Assembly: GCA_025449115.1 (NCBI GenBank)
Contig: JAHLKC010000039.1
Location: 62,001 to 126,000, forward strand
Direction of reading: 5' to 3'
DNA length: 64,000 nucleotides
DNA from: Chytridium lagenaria
Taxonomy: Eukaryota > Chytridiomycota > Chytridiomycetes > Chytridiales > Chytridiaceae
Made by a program: the position numbers and the translations under genes. The notes under the pieces are model-generated. The model worked only from the letters and a program-made list of their open reading frames with translations. It did not search any database and had not been told where the DNA came from. This document shows positions 10,083 to 21,457 of the stretch, in pieces (the first letter of the stretch is position 1; the number at the start of each line of letters is the position of its first letter).

Positions 10083-13000
10083 AATTATTTTATTTGCCAT
10101 GACCTTGTCAAAATCCACGTTGAAAACGTGATTGTCCGTGATTTTAACGGAAGTACCATGTATTCTGCAAACTTGGGGACCTTGAGAGATAGGCCCTATA
10201 CCAAATGGGAAAAATACATGCAAAAGAGGTTAGCCTTGAAGGGCCTAGTTTATACACGCGGGAATTTAGGTATTCCTTTATGGCTTGCCGTTTGCTGATG
10301 ATCTTAAGATGCATACGTCGAAAAGGAGCTTTCGTGGACTGTACTTGACTCTGGTTCCGACACATCCCGAAACACAAGTACTCCTTTGCATGGGGCCACC
10401 TTTCAGGATGCTTCTAGTTTACAAGCAGCAATAACGGAATACACTTTGATGGATCCATATGGTGATGTTACAATTCAGGATGGTGAAGGAATGGACAGGG
10501 ATATACCGGCAGATATCAACATATCTGGATCAGACCGAATTGGATACGGTCCAAATGAGTATGATAACCAATTCTAGTATGTCATCTAATGTATTGCACC
10601 ATAGCACTGAAGAATACCGACGAAAAGTGTTGATTGATTACAAAGAAAGTATTCTAAATCAAGAAACCACTGCAGCGCCTCGTCCCAACAACGTATTCAT
10701 TCTTCAAGACTATAGCGCCAATCCTAAAGTGAATCAGGTATCGACGTCATGATCTAACAGCTACTGATATTTGGAAGAAAACTAAATTCGTTTCGCTTCA
10801 AATATACAATATGGGGATGGAATTGGAGCGAACCGAATGCAACTGCACTCGTAGAATATCGACTTGTATACATAAAGACGTTATCCCCTTTGTTAAAGAT
10901 CACATTAAATATCCGCAAGGTGAGCTTAGTTTTTTCTCGGACGACACAGTTGTCCACAACAGCGGTATCAGACAAGTTGTACGCTTACCGCTAAATACGT
11001 ACGTTTACTAGCGTTGTTACACGCATAAAGCCGCATTTGTTTGGTTGTTGCCATAACTGCACGCATACTGTTTTCAGCTTACTGCACCTTTATTAGTGTA
11101 TAGCTGATCGCAAGCGTTTTTTTTTTTTATCTTCCACACAGATACAGACCCGTTTATAAGTCTTCACTTTGACAAGAGATTTAAGATATTCGCGGTTCTT
11201 GATGAAAGAATTACTACTGGATCGCAGTGGCTTATACTTCGCATGTTCATCAACAAAAGCAACAAGGTGGCTTTCCACTGCGAAGGTATCCATTGCAGAA
11301 ATGGGAAAGTCAACGTCAGCCCATGTTATCACATTGATGTCCTACGAAAAGCTGATCCAAGTACATTAAGCTTCAGTCAACAAGTCGTATCTCCTGAAGA
11401 GGACGAAAAAAATGGTTCGGTGTCTTGGAAGCCAATACCCCCACCGCATTATTCACTTCTTGAACGTGAGGCTAGTTTTTGGCCTCCAAGAATCTTCAGG
11501 GCTGGAGAAGATGCGATTCTGAACCCTGGCACTGTCTTCTACCTTGAAGGTGACTCTCAATGCGTCTGCGGATTAAAGATACGAAATTGCGATTCTGAAA
11601 AAAGATTTCGGTGGTGTATGCTATACACAGAACAGGGTGCCGTTCGCTGCTTTATTGAAACAGCAAAATGCTCTCGTTGCCCTCCAAGGTATAACAGATT
11701 TATTGGGCCTGACCTTGGAGATCGGGGAATATTCAATAAGAACAATTTCTGTCTTATAACGCACTTTTTCCTGGACAAGATAACGGAACTGATTACCTCA
11801 ACAACATTCTCCTTTCACGCTTACTCAAAGCACTTACAGTCAAACTATAATGAGTTTGGTCGGGGAAGGTGCCTGTACAAGCCTCCTTCTAGTAAAGTCA
11901 TATCTGCGGTAAGTCATCACTTGTCATAAATTTTTTTCCATTCCATTCCTGCAAGCTGGCCAGGTACTGCTTGACCATCTGGATCAATGATCCAAATGCC
12001 CGCATACTAACGTTAACGGCGGTAATACACCGCACATAAACGTATGTTAACGTTTGCGGCCGTCTGTTTAAGTGTACAGCCGTAAACGGCCGTATGCGTT
12101 AATTTTGTACCTACTTCCGGGAATCCCTAACTTTTTTTTAGGCTTGGTTTTCCTTTCGTAAGATACAAGATTTAACCATGGGCATGGATATACAATGCCC
12201 ATTCTGTAAGGAAACTGGCTACGATATGGTTGCTTGTGACGGTATCAGCATTGGTTATCAAGAAGACAAAAGACAAGCAACCTCATCCCACCAACATTCA
12301 TCGATTCATACAGCAGTGAGAACAACACTGTGAACTACTTAGCGTCAAAACAGGTGAGAAATTCTTTTGCAGTGAATATTCTAATATGGCATAGTTTGTT
12401 GCCTAGCAGAAAAAAGGCAGGACGAGAGTTCTGCGATATATTCAAGCATGTGCATAACGGTGTTACGCGTCAAATGAAAGCAGCTGGAAAAGAGTTGGGA
12501 TTGCTTTTAAACGTATACTGGGACAATGCACCGCGTTTCATGGCATTCATACTTAGAGATGAGATATGGACCCCAGCTGAAATAGCGGCGCTTAGAACTT
12601 TGCTTAAAGTAGTGAGTATATTTCATTGTGCCGTATTACTCTTTGACCTATCGTAACATCTATAAAGATATTCTGTGAACAGTCAGTTGTTACAATCATA
12701 TTGCCTGTCGGTGATAAATGTCTTCAGGAATTAGAACGCTGGGAGCAGCTAGATGTGCAGGAGAAGTTGACTTTGATTGATGATCTTCGTCAAAACGTAC
12801 CTTCAGTCGGCAATTTGTTATTTGAGGTCATTGTTGTTGGAAACAACACATATTTACCGGAAGAATTCATCAAACTTGCTCAATGGTTAAGAAAGAGAAG
12901 GAATGTTGTTGAGAGCCAACATAGCCGCCATCCTGTAGCGGATCCAAAGACAACCGAACATGGAGATTATGTGAACAAAAACTGGCAAAAAGTAAGTACA

Positions 13001-13804
13001 GAAGCCGTACAAAACCCCATGTAACCGTATACAACCGTATACTGTTATGTACCTTTGTATACTGCCGTTTACGTTTGTGTGCGCCCGTCTTTGGACTCTG
13101 TTGATTAACGCTTTCAAAAGACAGGTTCCTTTTACTTTTTACCTGAAATACGGCAACGTCCACGATATCTCAACCTTGGACCTGCAGACAATCTACCTAC
13201 AGCAGCTAAAAAGGGGACAACGGAAGCTGACGTTTGTCCTAAATATTACGACAGGCAGAGGAAGGCTAAATCAATGACGGCCGGAGCAATGGTTTTTTTA
13301 TGTCGTCATCGATTTTATATTGGATTTCACCTTTTTCCTAAAGCTGAAAGCATCAATGATGTTTTCGCAACTCTATACACAAGGTACCATACAATTCAAC
13401 AATTTAACTCTAAATCTTGCAGGTTTGAACAGTGCCCATCCATTTGTGTTGGTGATAATAATTGCCATGCTGCAGACTACTGCACTTTGCGGGAGTACGA
13501 ATTCTTCAAAGATTGTCGATTTGTTATAGACGATTTTCACTCAAATGCTCACAGGGGCTGTTCCGCTGCTTCTCACGCAAAACACTACAGAAAGCATATT
13601 AAAATTGGAGATCTTAATACGAGCTACACCGAATCGGCCAACCACAACATGGGAGTCTTGCGTCAAATGGTTTCATATATGACTGAAGGACATGCTATTA
13701 TGACTATATTCACCTACATTTGTATGGCAAATAGGACGGTTTGGAAGGAACTGTCAGTGAAGGGTAGCGAATTGTTTTTAAAAAAGTTTGCATGTCGACG
13801 ATGA
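10083..13804 (+). CDS. KDZ-like transposase with CxC cysteine clusters (multi-exon)
   Basis: Likely the transposase of the 13-kb element. The N-terminal exons (10,083-10,920) include an acidic stretch and a Cys cluster (ECNCTRRISTCIHKD). The middle exon (about 11,140-11,910) has CEGIHCRNG, then CVCGLKIRNCD, then a CSRCPPRYN knuckle followed by FFLDKITELITSTTF. This order matches the cysteine-cluster (CxC5/CxC6-type) regions that accompany KDZ transposases. A short exon then reads IQCPFCKETGYDMVACDGIS. The C-terminal exon (about 13,260-13,804) carries GAMVFLCRHRFYIGFHLFPK, NDVFATLYTRY, CTLREYEFFKDCRFVIDDFH, HRGCS and ESANHNMGVLRQMVSYMT. Those match the RNase-H-fold core I recognise from this family: acidic DDFH, then a Cys, then an ESxN..M segment. 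It ends at 13,802-13,804. Frames shift at several places. Some shifts are introns with micro-repeats inside them and others may be indels, so activity is uncertain. Confidence 0.75.
11990..12115. repeat. Intronic CCGTAAACGGCC micro-repeats
   Basis: Inside a transposase intron, short copies of CGTATG, ACGTTAACGG and CGTAAACGGCCGTATGCG follow one another, several of them palindromic. They are the same vocabulary as the tracts near both transposon ends. Confidence 0.65.
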
Positions 13805-14091
13805 AGAATATATATTGTCTTATTACAAAAGTTAGTTTACAATGACTACGTTGAAATGGAACCGTAAAATTCAAATGAGCTGCAAAAGTAACTTTCAAAC
13901 AACCATCTGATGCCGTAAACGGCCGTTACCAATTTCTTTTACATTAGACAAACCGCCGATCACGCCTGTTTACGGCTACGCGTCATTTTTTATGGCCGTT
14001 AGTTTTATGAATGAATATGATATAATTTATATTAAAATCGCTGACTTTAGAAACAAATGGCATAACCCTCCAAACATAACGCTTCTATATG
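13805..14091. other. 3' flank of the transposase gene
   Basis: Non-coding stretch with two micro-repeat clusters (CCGTAAACGGCCGTTACC near 13,914, and GTTTACGGCTACGCG near 13,970). It is otherwise AT-rich and precedes the 284-bp tandem repeats. Confidence 0.5.
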
Positions 14092-14770
14092 TTGGAGTGA
14101 TTAGGTAGTCCTGAAACATTTAATGCATTCGAGCGCAAAAGTAGATTCATGCCGATAGCAGAAGGAACAGTATACAACCGTAGACGGCCGAAAGCGGTTA
14201 TGATAGAATATCCGTCTATAGCCGTCTACGGCCGTTTGCGGCCTTTAGTTTCTGTCTAACATTTAAAACAGGATTTGCTTGCTGACCGTGTTGACAGGTG
14301 GCTGTCAGTTAAAAGATACAAGGTTCATCTTTTGCTATGCTGCTGAAGATTAGAAGAGCTATGCCATGGCAAAGATTGGAGTGATTAGGTGGGGTCCTGC
14401 ACCATTTAATGCATTCGAGCGCAAAAGTAAATTCATGCCGATAGCAGAAGGAACAGTATACAACCGTAGACGGCCGAAAGCGTTATTATGAATATCCGTC
14501 TATAGCCGTCTACGGCCGTTTGCGGCCTTTAGTTTCTGTCTAGCATTTTAAAACAGGATTTGCTTGCTGGACCGTGTTGACAGGTGGCTGTCAGTTGAAA
14601 GATACAAGGTTCATCTTTTGCTATGCTGCTGAAGATTGAGAGCTATGCCATGGCAAAGATTGGCGTGATTAGGTGGAGCCTGAACCATTTAATGCATTCG
14701 AGCGCAGAAGTAGTTTCATGCTGAAAACAGAACAAACAGTATACAGCCGCAAATGGCGGTGTACGATTAA
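14092..14770. repeat. 2.4 tandem copies of a 284-bp subterminal repeat
   Basis: Copies start at 14,092, 14,376 and 14,660 (exact 284-bp spacing) with TTGGAGTGATTAGG or TTGGCGTGATTAGG. Each contains ATTTAATGCATTCGAGCG and, in the first two, GTATACAACCGTAGACGG plus CTATAGCCGTCTACGGCCG. The third copy is cut at about 110 bp. They are adjacent to the right TIR and absent from the left. Subterminal repeats of this type can be transposase binding sites. That role is inferred. Confidence 0.9.
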
Positions 14771-14892
14771 ATTTTTGTGCAACCAAAAAATTTTCTAATG
14801 CTTCCGGCTAATTACTGCCGTTTTTGTCAAAGCATTGATGAAACTAGATTGGTAATGTATTTTGGTAACCGTAAATAACCGTATGTTTACGA

Positions 14893-14956
14893 TACTGTCA
14901 TGAAAATCGACGAAGTTTTTTTAGTTGTCATCGGTTTTGACCTTGGTATTTATCCC
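14893..14956 (-). repeat. Right terminal inverted repeat
   Basis: On the minus strand it begins GGGATAAATACCAAGG and continues CAAAACCGATGACAACTAA and AACTTCGTCGA, mirroring the left end at 1795-1858. It is followed outside by the duplicated ACCCATCC (14,957-14,964). Confidence 0.85.
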
Positions 14957-17310
14957 ACCCATCCTGATTTAATAGTCTTTCTCCCTTTTGGTCGGGGAAC
15001 CAACCTCCATATTCCCATCTCAACCAAACTCTTCATTTCCTCCTCCATCGCTTTCCTCCACTCGTCCTTCTCCTTCCTACCCATCGCTTCCTCGTAGGTT
15101 TTTGGTTCGTCGTCATCTTCTAACGATGCGGTGTTTGCACATGGTCTAACCGTCCAAAACTCTCCAGGTTTTTTTGTTCCGTGATGACCTTCGAAGGGAT
15201 GTCTCATATGGTTCATCCAGGTCTTCACGGAAGTTTGGAACTCTTCTTCCACCGGATCGACCAACCGTAGGTGAGTGAGGTTTCTCTCTTTCTTCGTCTT
15301 CATTGTCTTCGCGATTCGGTGTATGATAACTAACATTATCATCTTCGTCATCTTCAGACTCTTTGTCGTTTACTGCCGTATCAACTTCACTTCCACCAGA
15401 GCTTGACGAGTCTGTGGAGTAATCCTGTAAGTCTAGGTCGTTTTTCCACTCTTGAACCTCCCCTTCAAACTTTGATTCTCCCTTCTCTGCTTCTGCCGCC
15501 ATTACCCCTCGTTAAAAAATCACTGACTTGCTTCTAACGTAGTTTGTTGCGCTATCGACTATGGTAAGGAAGTAACGTGCACCACCATTTGACGCGGTCT
15601 TCATAGGTCCAACGATATCAACATGGATTTTCTCGAGAGGGTCTTTGGCTTTCAACTCGTCGGGTTTGTCAGGAAATATTGTCCTCGTTATTTTCCCATC
15701 AACACATCCCTCACAAAGATAAGTGTCTTCTTCATTCGTCATGTTGACCCCCTTCGCTACCTTCATTAACTTCTTCACTCCCGTTTCTTTCCTAGGTGAC
15801 CCATCCGCAAGTGCCATTGGTGCGGTGTCAGAGACTTCTCGGCTTTTGCTGAGGCGGTGCTTGGCTTGAATTCGATTACTTGATCAAGGTAGATAAGGTT
15901 CTCTTTGCTGCTGTAGGTGAACGTTGCAAGTGCTTGCGCTGACGGTTCTTTCTTTGGTTTAAGGTTGTATCCGTCATCCTTCGGAAAGATGTCAAGATCC
16001 TTCTTTCTCGCCATCCCAAGCGAGATCAGGTTTCGTCCGATGTTTGGTACGTATAAGACGTTCTTGAGTATTAACGTTCCCGTTCTACCGCCATTGCTAA
16101 TCTTCACTTCACAGTCACAAAACTCCACGGGATTCAAGATTGCTGTTGTTGTCGGCAGTGCTGATGTTGCACTGGATGGAGCGGTAGTTTGACAGGATGT
16201 TGCGCTGGAACGTCATGTGGTGAGTGGCTCCAGAGTCTAACATCCATCTAGTGTCTCTAGTCTGCGGACCGCCTTCCGAGCTCATGTTGACGGTAGGTAC
16301 TGCTGCAACGAAAACCACAGGATTTCCTCCGTTGTTGTTGTTCTGATTGTTGTTCTGGTTTGCCAGGTTTGCGTTAGGTCCTCGATTCCAACCACCTCGG
16401 CCTCACCTCCCCTTCCCGTCCTCCTTGACCACGGAAACCTCCGCGGCCTCTTCCACGGAAAAAGCCTCTTCCTGCAGCCGCAGGTTGAGCTTGAGGTTCG
16501 TTGTCTCTTTCGTTTCTGTTGTCGTTATTTCTTCTTGCCCTCCAGCAATCTCTTGCTAAGTGACCTTTCTTTCCGCAATTGTAGCATTCTCGGTCCTCGC
16601 CGCCGCGGTGTCTTTGTTGTTGGTTGTTGTAGCGTCCCGCAGCGTGAGCCTGGGCGCCTTCGTTCTCTTCATTTTCTTTCTTCTCTCTTTCAGTTTCGTT
16701 TCATGGTCTAACAGCTTTCCGACGACATAGACATAGTCAGCCTCGGCTTTGGGTTCGTTCTCAAGAAGGTTGACAATAATGTCGTATGCTTCAGGGAGGG
16801 TCGTCAAGAGGATGGAGATGTGTTGCGGGGTTGCCGTGTCCTCCCCCGCAGCCTTCAGTTGCTGAATGGTTGACGAGACTTCCGCGATGTAAGTCTTCAA
16901 GTCGTCTCCTTCTTTCATCTTCAAGTTCGTGAGTTTGCGTCTAATCGCGTTTCTGTTCGTCTGAGCCTTTCTCTCATAGGTCTCGATAAAAATTTTATCC
17001 CAAGTCGCCTTTGCCGTGGATTCGTCCTGTATCAACGGTAGGATGATGTCGTGAACTCTTGATTCGATTCTTGCTTTTGCTTACATGTCCAAGTCTTCTT
17101 CTTCTAACCTAGTCTTCTTTTCGGCATTTGTAGGCGTGTCAACGACTGCATAGGGTGCATAGGGCGTCCAGCCCTTTTCGACGATCTTCCAAAGGCCTTT
17201 GCCTTTCAAGTACCCGATCATATGCGGTACTTCCAGATGTGGAACTGTGTCCCATCAAACATCACAGGTTTGTCGTCGTTCTCTTTTGTCATCTTCTCGT
17301 GTTGACAGCT
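14957..17310 (-). pseudogene. Copia B: gag, protease, truncated integrase and start of RT
   Basis: Read on the minus strand from about 17,310. Gag begins MTKENDDKPVMFDGTQFHIW with the typical KYRMIGYLKGKGLW block, and has an in-frame stop after LEEEDLDM. The UBN2-like part ends near 16,556. A CYNCGKKGHLARDC zinc knuckle follows. The protease has LDSGATHHM (16,200s). The GAG-pre-integrase block is LTPHQWHLRMGHLG. The integrase start is CEGCVDGK..HVDIVGPM..RYFLTIVDSATNY. The frame then jumps to the Ser/Asp-rich linker (about 15,500) and to PKTYEEAMGRKEKDEWRKAM..KTIKSGWV at the transposon boundary. The second integrase Asp and the Glu are therefore deleted. With frameshifts, stops and this deletion the element cannot be autonomous. 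Confidence 0.9.
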
Positions 17311-17410
17311 TTCTTTTCTTTCTTGGGATGATTGCTCTTTTCTCTTTTACTCTTCGGCCCTCAAATGGATCGATTCACTCCTCCTTTCAACCAGGTGAAG
17401 TGCTACCACT

Positions 17411-17664
17411 TGTAGGGGTTACGGGGCTCAATTGTAATTATAATATAATATTTAAATAAAGAGAGTTAAACTATAATGAATGGTGATGTTGTCTCCAGCG
17501 GTGACAGGGAGCTAATAACGATGAAACTTCCATATATTGATTCTAACTACTTTCGCAATACATGTAGAAAGGTGGGGATTTACAACAGAACTCATGATCC
17601 GTAAATCCCTCCAATTACGTATCATAAACTAAACATAAAATAATAGAGTTAAGGGATTAACGCA
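17411..17664 (-). repeat. Copia B 5' LTR
   Basis: On the plus strand it starts TGTAGGGGTTACGGGGCTC, next to the copia B leader. It resembles the solo LTR at 19,393-19,653 in its first 25 bp and in the CTCCAGxGGTGAC block. The right end is placed at ..TTAACGCA (17,664) by comparison and is uncertain. The putative primer-binding region lies just inside (minus strand AGTGGTAGCACTTCACCTGG). Confidence 0.7.
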
Positions 17665-19392
17665 TCCTCAAATGGAATGAGGGACATCATGAAGTATTCG
17701 GGAACATACGCGCCAAGAACCTTCCAAAACGACTTTCTCAAAGACCTCCGACAAAAAGCCCTTAACGCCCACCTAGCATGGCTCCATGCCACTCCTGCTG
17801 ACCGCCAATTCTGCTGGTACTGTTGAACCTCCGCTAATCAAATCTACCGTACAGCCGCCTGCCGGCGAGGCCTTAAACACTTTCAACTATGCGTTGACAA
17901 ACTCGCCCAGGACCACGCTACCGCCATCAAAATCATCTCCTGCAAGAAAGCCCGAAAAAAACCGCACCTCCTGCGCCCTCGACCTCACCAAGCTTGAAGA
18001 ATACTCCAACTACTTTGCTACTACCTTTGCTGCACACCCAACCGGTACTGAAGCGACCAACAATGAATACCTTCACTCCACCGACCCCCACCGACCCCGC
18101 CCACCAGCCCCCCTACCCCCATGGATCTCCCTCGACACGACTAAATCTGCCCTCCATTTCTCACCCTCTGGAAAAGCCGCCGGCGAAGACGGCGTTTACG
18201 GCAAAATGCTCTCCATTGCCTCCCATACCCTCACCTCTGCCCTTACCCTTCTCTTTCAAATAATCACATCCTATCTCTGCACCCCCACTCCATGGTCACA
18301 CGCAAACGTCGCCCTCGTTTACAAAGGCAAAGGCCCCTAAACCAAAGTTGCTAACTACCGCCCCAGTTCATTAATGTCCATGCTCCGCAAGACGTTTGAG
18401 GCCGTCCTCAGACCCCCACTCGACAAACGCATTGTCCCAACCCTCGACAAAGCGCAAGGTGGATTTCGCGCCAGCCGATCTAGCCTTGCGCAAGTCATGG
18501 TCCTCCACGAAGCAATAGCCACCAAACCGGAACTCACCTTTGTCTATCTCAACATTAAAGCCGCATACGACACCGTGGACAGACGTATTTTGTGGTCGCG
18601 TTTTTCTCTCCTTCTTGGAAACGCTTTGGAAAAGATGAAACTGACTCAATTTGTACCCCTTCTTTGAGCTCTCTTTGATATTAATTTAGCCTACCTTCTA
18701 GTACTCGGGTACAAGTCAATACCGATCCCAGTGTTGAGAGGGCTGATCCAAGGTACATCAGCTGCGCCGGTCTTATTTAATTTCTTCTTCAACCCTACCA
18801 TCCCGCCGTTGTAATCTTCACTAAATATCTTCCCTTACACCCCAACCTCCGTCTTACTTCACAACTCCCGCTTTAACTCCCTACTATTTGCCGACGTCAT
18901 TGTTTTATTTCACCTTATCCTACCCATACTCCAACTCCTTTTAAATGACTTTTCGCGTAGGCCCATTCGGTGGGACTGTGTTTCAACGCCACAAAGACCA
19001 TCTCGGTGGCTCCACGGATCATCGCGCCGCCACTGAGACTAGGACCAGATATTAGCTACTTTGGAATGATGATGGCGGGGAGAGGAGTCAACGTAGTTGC
19101 ATCCCTCCTACCACGGATTGCTGCAGCCCGGGGCATGTTGGATGGATGGGAGCAATTAGAATGAACAGCAACAAATCCTTCATTCGCCCAACCATGGAGT
19201 ATGGCCTTAACCTCATGCCCTCAAACAACCCACCCTTGACGCCCGACAGCGAGTCCAGAACACAACCTTACGCTGCGCTGCATCTTTGGAGTCTCCTCAA
19301 AAGCCAGTATCTCCGCCCTCCACCACCTCTCCAACCTCCAAACTATGTCCTCTGGCAATCATACCCTCAACGCCTCCTTCTACTACCGCCTC

Positions 19393-19653
19393 TGTAGGGG
19401 TTTACGGGGCTCTTTGTAATAATAATAATAATAAACTTAATAAACTAATTATTATATAATGAACTGGTGAACGAGGTCTCCAGAGGTGACGACTAATTAA
19501 TACTGATGACAACTAACTTATATATTAAAACTTCTCTAAACAATACAGGTAAGTTGAGGGTGGCACACCTAGCCATAAGGTCTTCTGACCGTGCATATCT
19601 CATTGTAACAGATACAGTTGTAAGAGAAAAAAAAAAAAACCCCTAACCCAACA
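19393..19653. repeat. 261-bp solo LTR with TSD GCCTC
   Basis: It starts TGTAGGGGTTTACGGGG and ends AACCCCTAACCCAACA. It is flanked by GCCTC on both sides (19,388-19,392 and 19,654-19,658). Removing it rejoins the LINE frame (..ASFYYRL/HQSNDRTH). It is related to the copia B LTR. Confidence 0.88.
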
Positions 19654-20176
19654 GCCTCCACCAATCCAACGACCGTACCCACATTTTGGTTACCCTACCG
19701 CGGCCAAACCACCCTTCCTAACCTCCCTTCCTCCCTCCCAATTCTCACTCTATCCAAAAAAATTCCCCTCTGGCCATCCTAAACACCCCACCTCACCCCA
19801 CTCAACACCAATATACTTACTGTCCCACAACACATCTTCGTCGTCAGCCGACCCATAAAACCACCGCCTCCTACCACCCATGATACTGAACACCTTCCAC
19901 ACCAACCTCACCAACCTCCAACAACACTCAACAAGCCGCACAGGACGCCTCCTTTCCATCCCCAAACGTGGGAAACCTCACCCCATCATTACCACTTCCA
20001 CCTTCCTCTCCCGCCATCACCAACGCCCCCTGATTCATTGGTTACTTGGAGCCATCGCCAGCCACCAAATATGTACCAATGTGTCCCCGACACCGGAGTT
20101 TCCGAAGCCCACTGTGAGGTTATTGGATAACCTCACCAAGAAGCATGAATGTGTCGCTTATATAGACGTCGTGCCT

Positions 20177-21457
20177 TTACTCTTATTTCCTTGTTTTTGT
20201 TCAGTTCTTTTCCCTCTCGGGTTTTTCATAGTTTTTCCCCATAGATACGAGAGAGTTTTTATAGAAGAAAGGGCGGTTGACGTGGTATGCCAACTTATGT
20301 AATGCTACCACGTTGGTCGAGATGCCTGTTGTTGTTATTTGATTCCCCTTTATATATTGTTTTATTATTTGTAGAAAGTTGAATAGATTTACGTGCACCT
20401 CTGTAGTCCTGGATTGATCCCAAACATACATCCAGGCATGGCTGCCCTTGGGCCATGCTTTCTTCATTCTTCTGTTATTCAATATTGTATTATTTGTTGT
20501 ACCTGCGGGCGCTCAGGGCTTACGCTACTGGGGGAGACTACACCTTGAACCAAGACACTTGAGTCTAAGAAGGTCGGAGCCCTGGATAGACGCCTCTGTG
20601 GCATGATTCCTTCAAAGGTTTGCGTAGTATAACCACCTCTGTTCTATTCTTGATTGCGATGACTGGCTATCTAGTTGCCTGTGAGTGGGAGTGTACAGCC
20701 CTGCTGTTCTCGCGAGGTTTTATCATGGAAAAGGAGTGGAAATAACGAAATAATGAAGAAAAGAAAGAACCTAGGCGGGGATCACACGTACCTAGGTAGA
20801 AGGGGCTACAAGGAGGGAGTCTATCCCGCTCCAAGGAGTATTTTGGACCTTCACAATCATCTGTAAGCCGTTTTAACTCGTTCCTACTTCCTCCCTCGTC
20901 TGTCTGCGGCTCCTCTCTGGTCGCACTCCCTGTCAAAGACAAGTAGACAGCCCAAATCATTGTAAAGGAAGTAGTACTTAAGTGGTTTATCCGAGCAGGT
21001 CTTTGTAAGGGGTTGTGCCATGAAGGCGTAATAACTCCGGTTTACCCTTACTTAGACTCAGTTGTCTTGACCTAGCGTTGCGGCACCCTCCGACAACGTC
21101 CGATCCTTGAACGCCTCACAGAATACTCAAACACAATATATAATATAAGGGTAGGATGAGCACAGCTCAAGGCTGGCCTAGAACGAGGTCTTTATGGGTG
21201 TCGTAAATCTATTCAAGTTTTGCTCAATCTCTACCTTACAAAATACAATAGTGTGGGATATATAAACACAAAACGCAACTAAACACACACAACATAAATA
21301 CAAGCCTGTCGTCAACTCCCACACATAATAGGTCTCCACGCGCATAAGGAAGGGGCTCACGTAGCCATGCGGAGTAGACAAGAAGGGGAGAGACAAAGGG
21401 TAACGGGACGTAAGACAACCAACAAACGACCCAAGAGCTACAAGTACTTACGCGCTT
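20177..21457. mobile_element. Unclassified 1.28-kb insertion with 6-bp TSD
   Basis: GTGCCT occurs at 20,171-20,176 and again at 21,458-21,463. Deleting the interval plus one copy rejoins an open LINE frame (HECVAYIDVVP/VQWSCFTTS..). The insert has no long ORF, no obvious TG..CA ends and no clear terminal inverted repeat. It could be a non-autonomous element or a degraded LTR. Confidence 0.65.

Larger units (their letters stand above)
1795..14956. mobile_element. 13.2-kb KDZ-like DNA transposon with TIRs
   Basis: The boundaries come from three independent signs. First, an 8-bp direct duplication (ACCCATCC) lies outside both ends. Second, the ends are inverted repeats of about 60 bp. Third, the copia B reading frame is broken exactly here and rejoined perfectly by removing the element plus one duplication. 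Inside are a minus-strand coiled-coil gene (about 2720-5131), a divergent plus-strand KSP-rich gene (about 5296-8752), and a transposase-like gene (about 10,083-13,804) with features of the Kyakuja-Dileera-Zisupton group. Two solo LTRs (7353-8322, 9106-9723) landed in it later. Introns and spacers are full of CG-containing micro-repeats not seen elsewhere in the window. Assignment to KDZ is from motif recognition and not from a search. An alternative is a related, unnamed TIR superfamily. Confidence 0.85.

Noticed and set aside
13274..13804. Transposase C-terminal exon as a hAT dimerisation domain
   Set aside because: An 8-bp TSD fits hAT too, but the TIR starts (GGG) and the Cys-rich/DDFH pattern do not match hAT, and no BED finger or hATC motif was seen.
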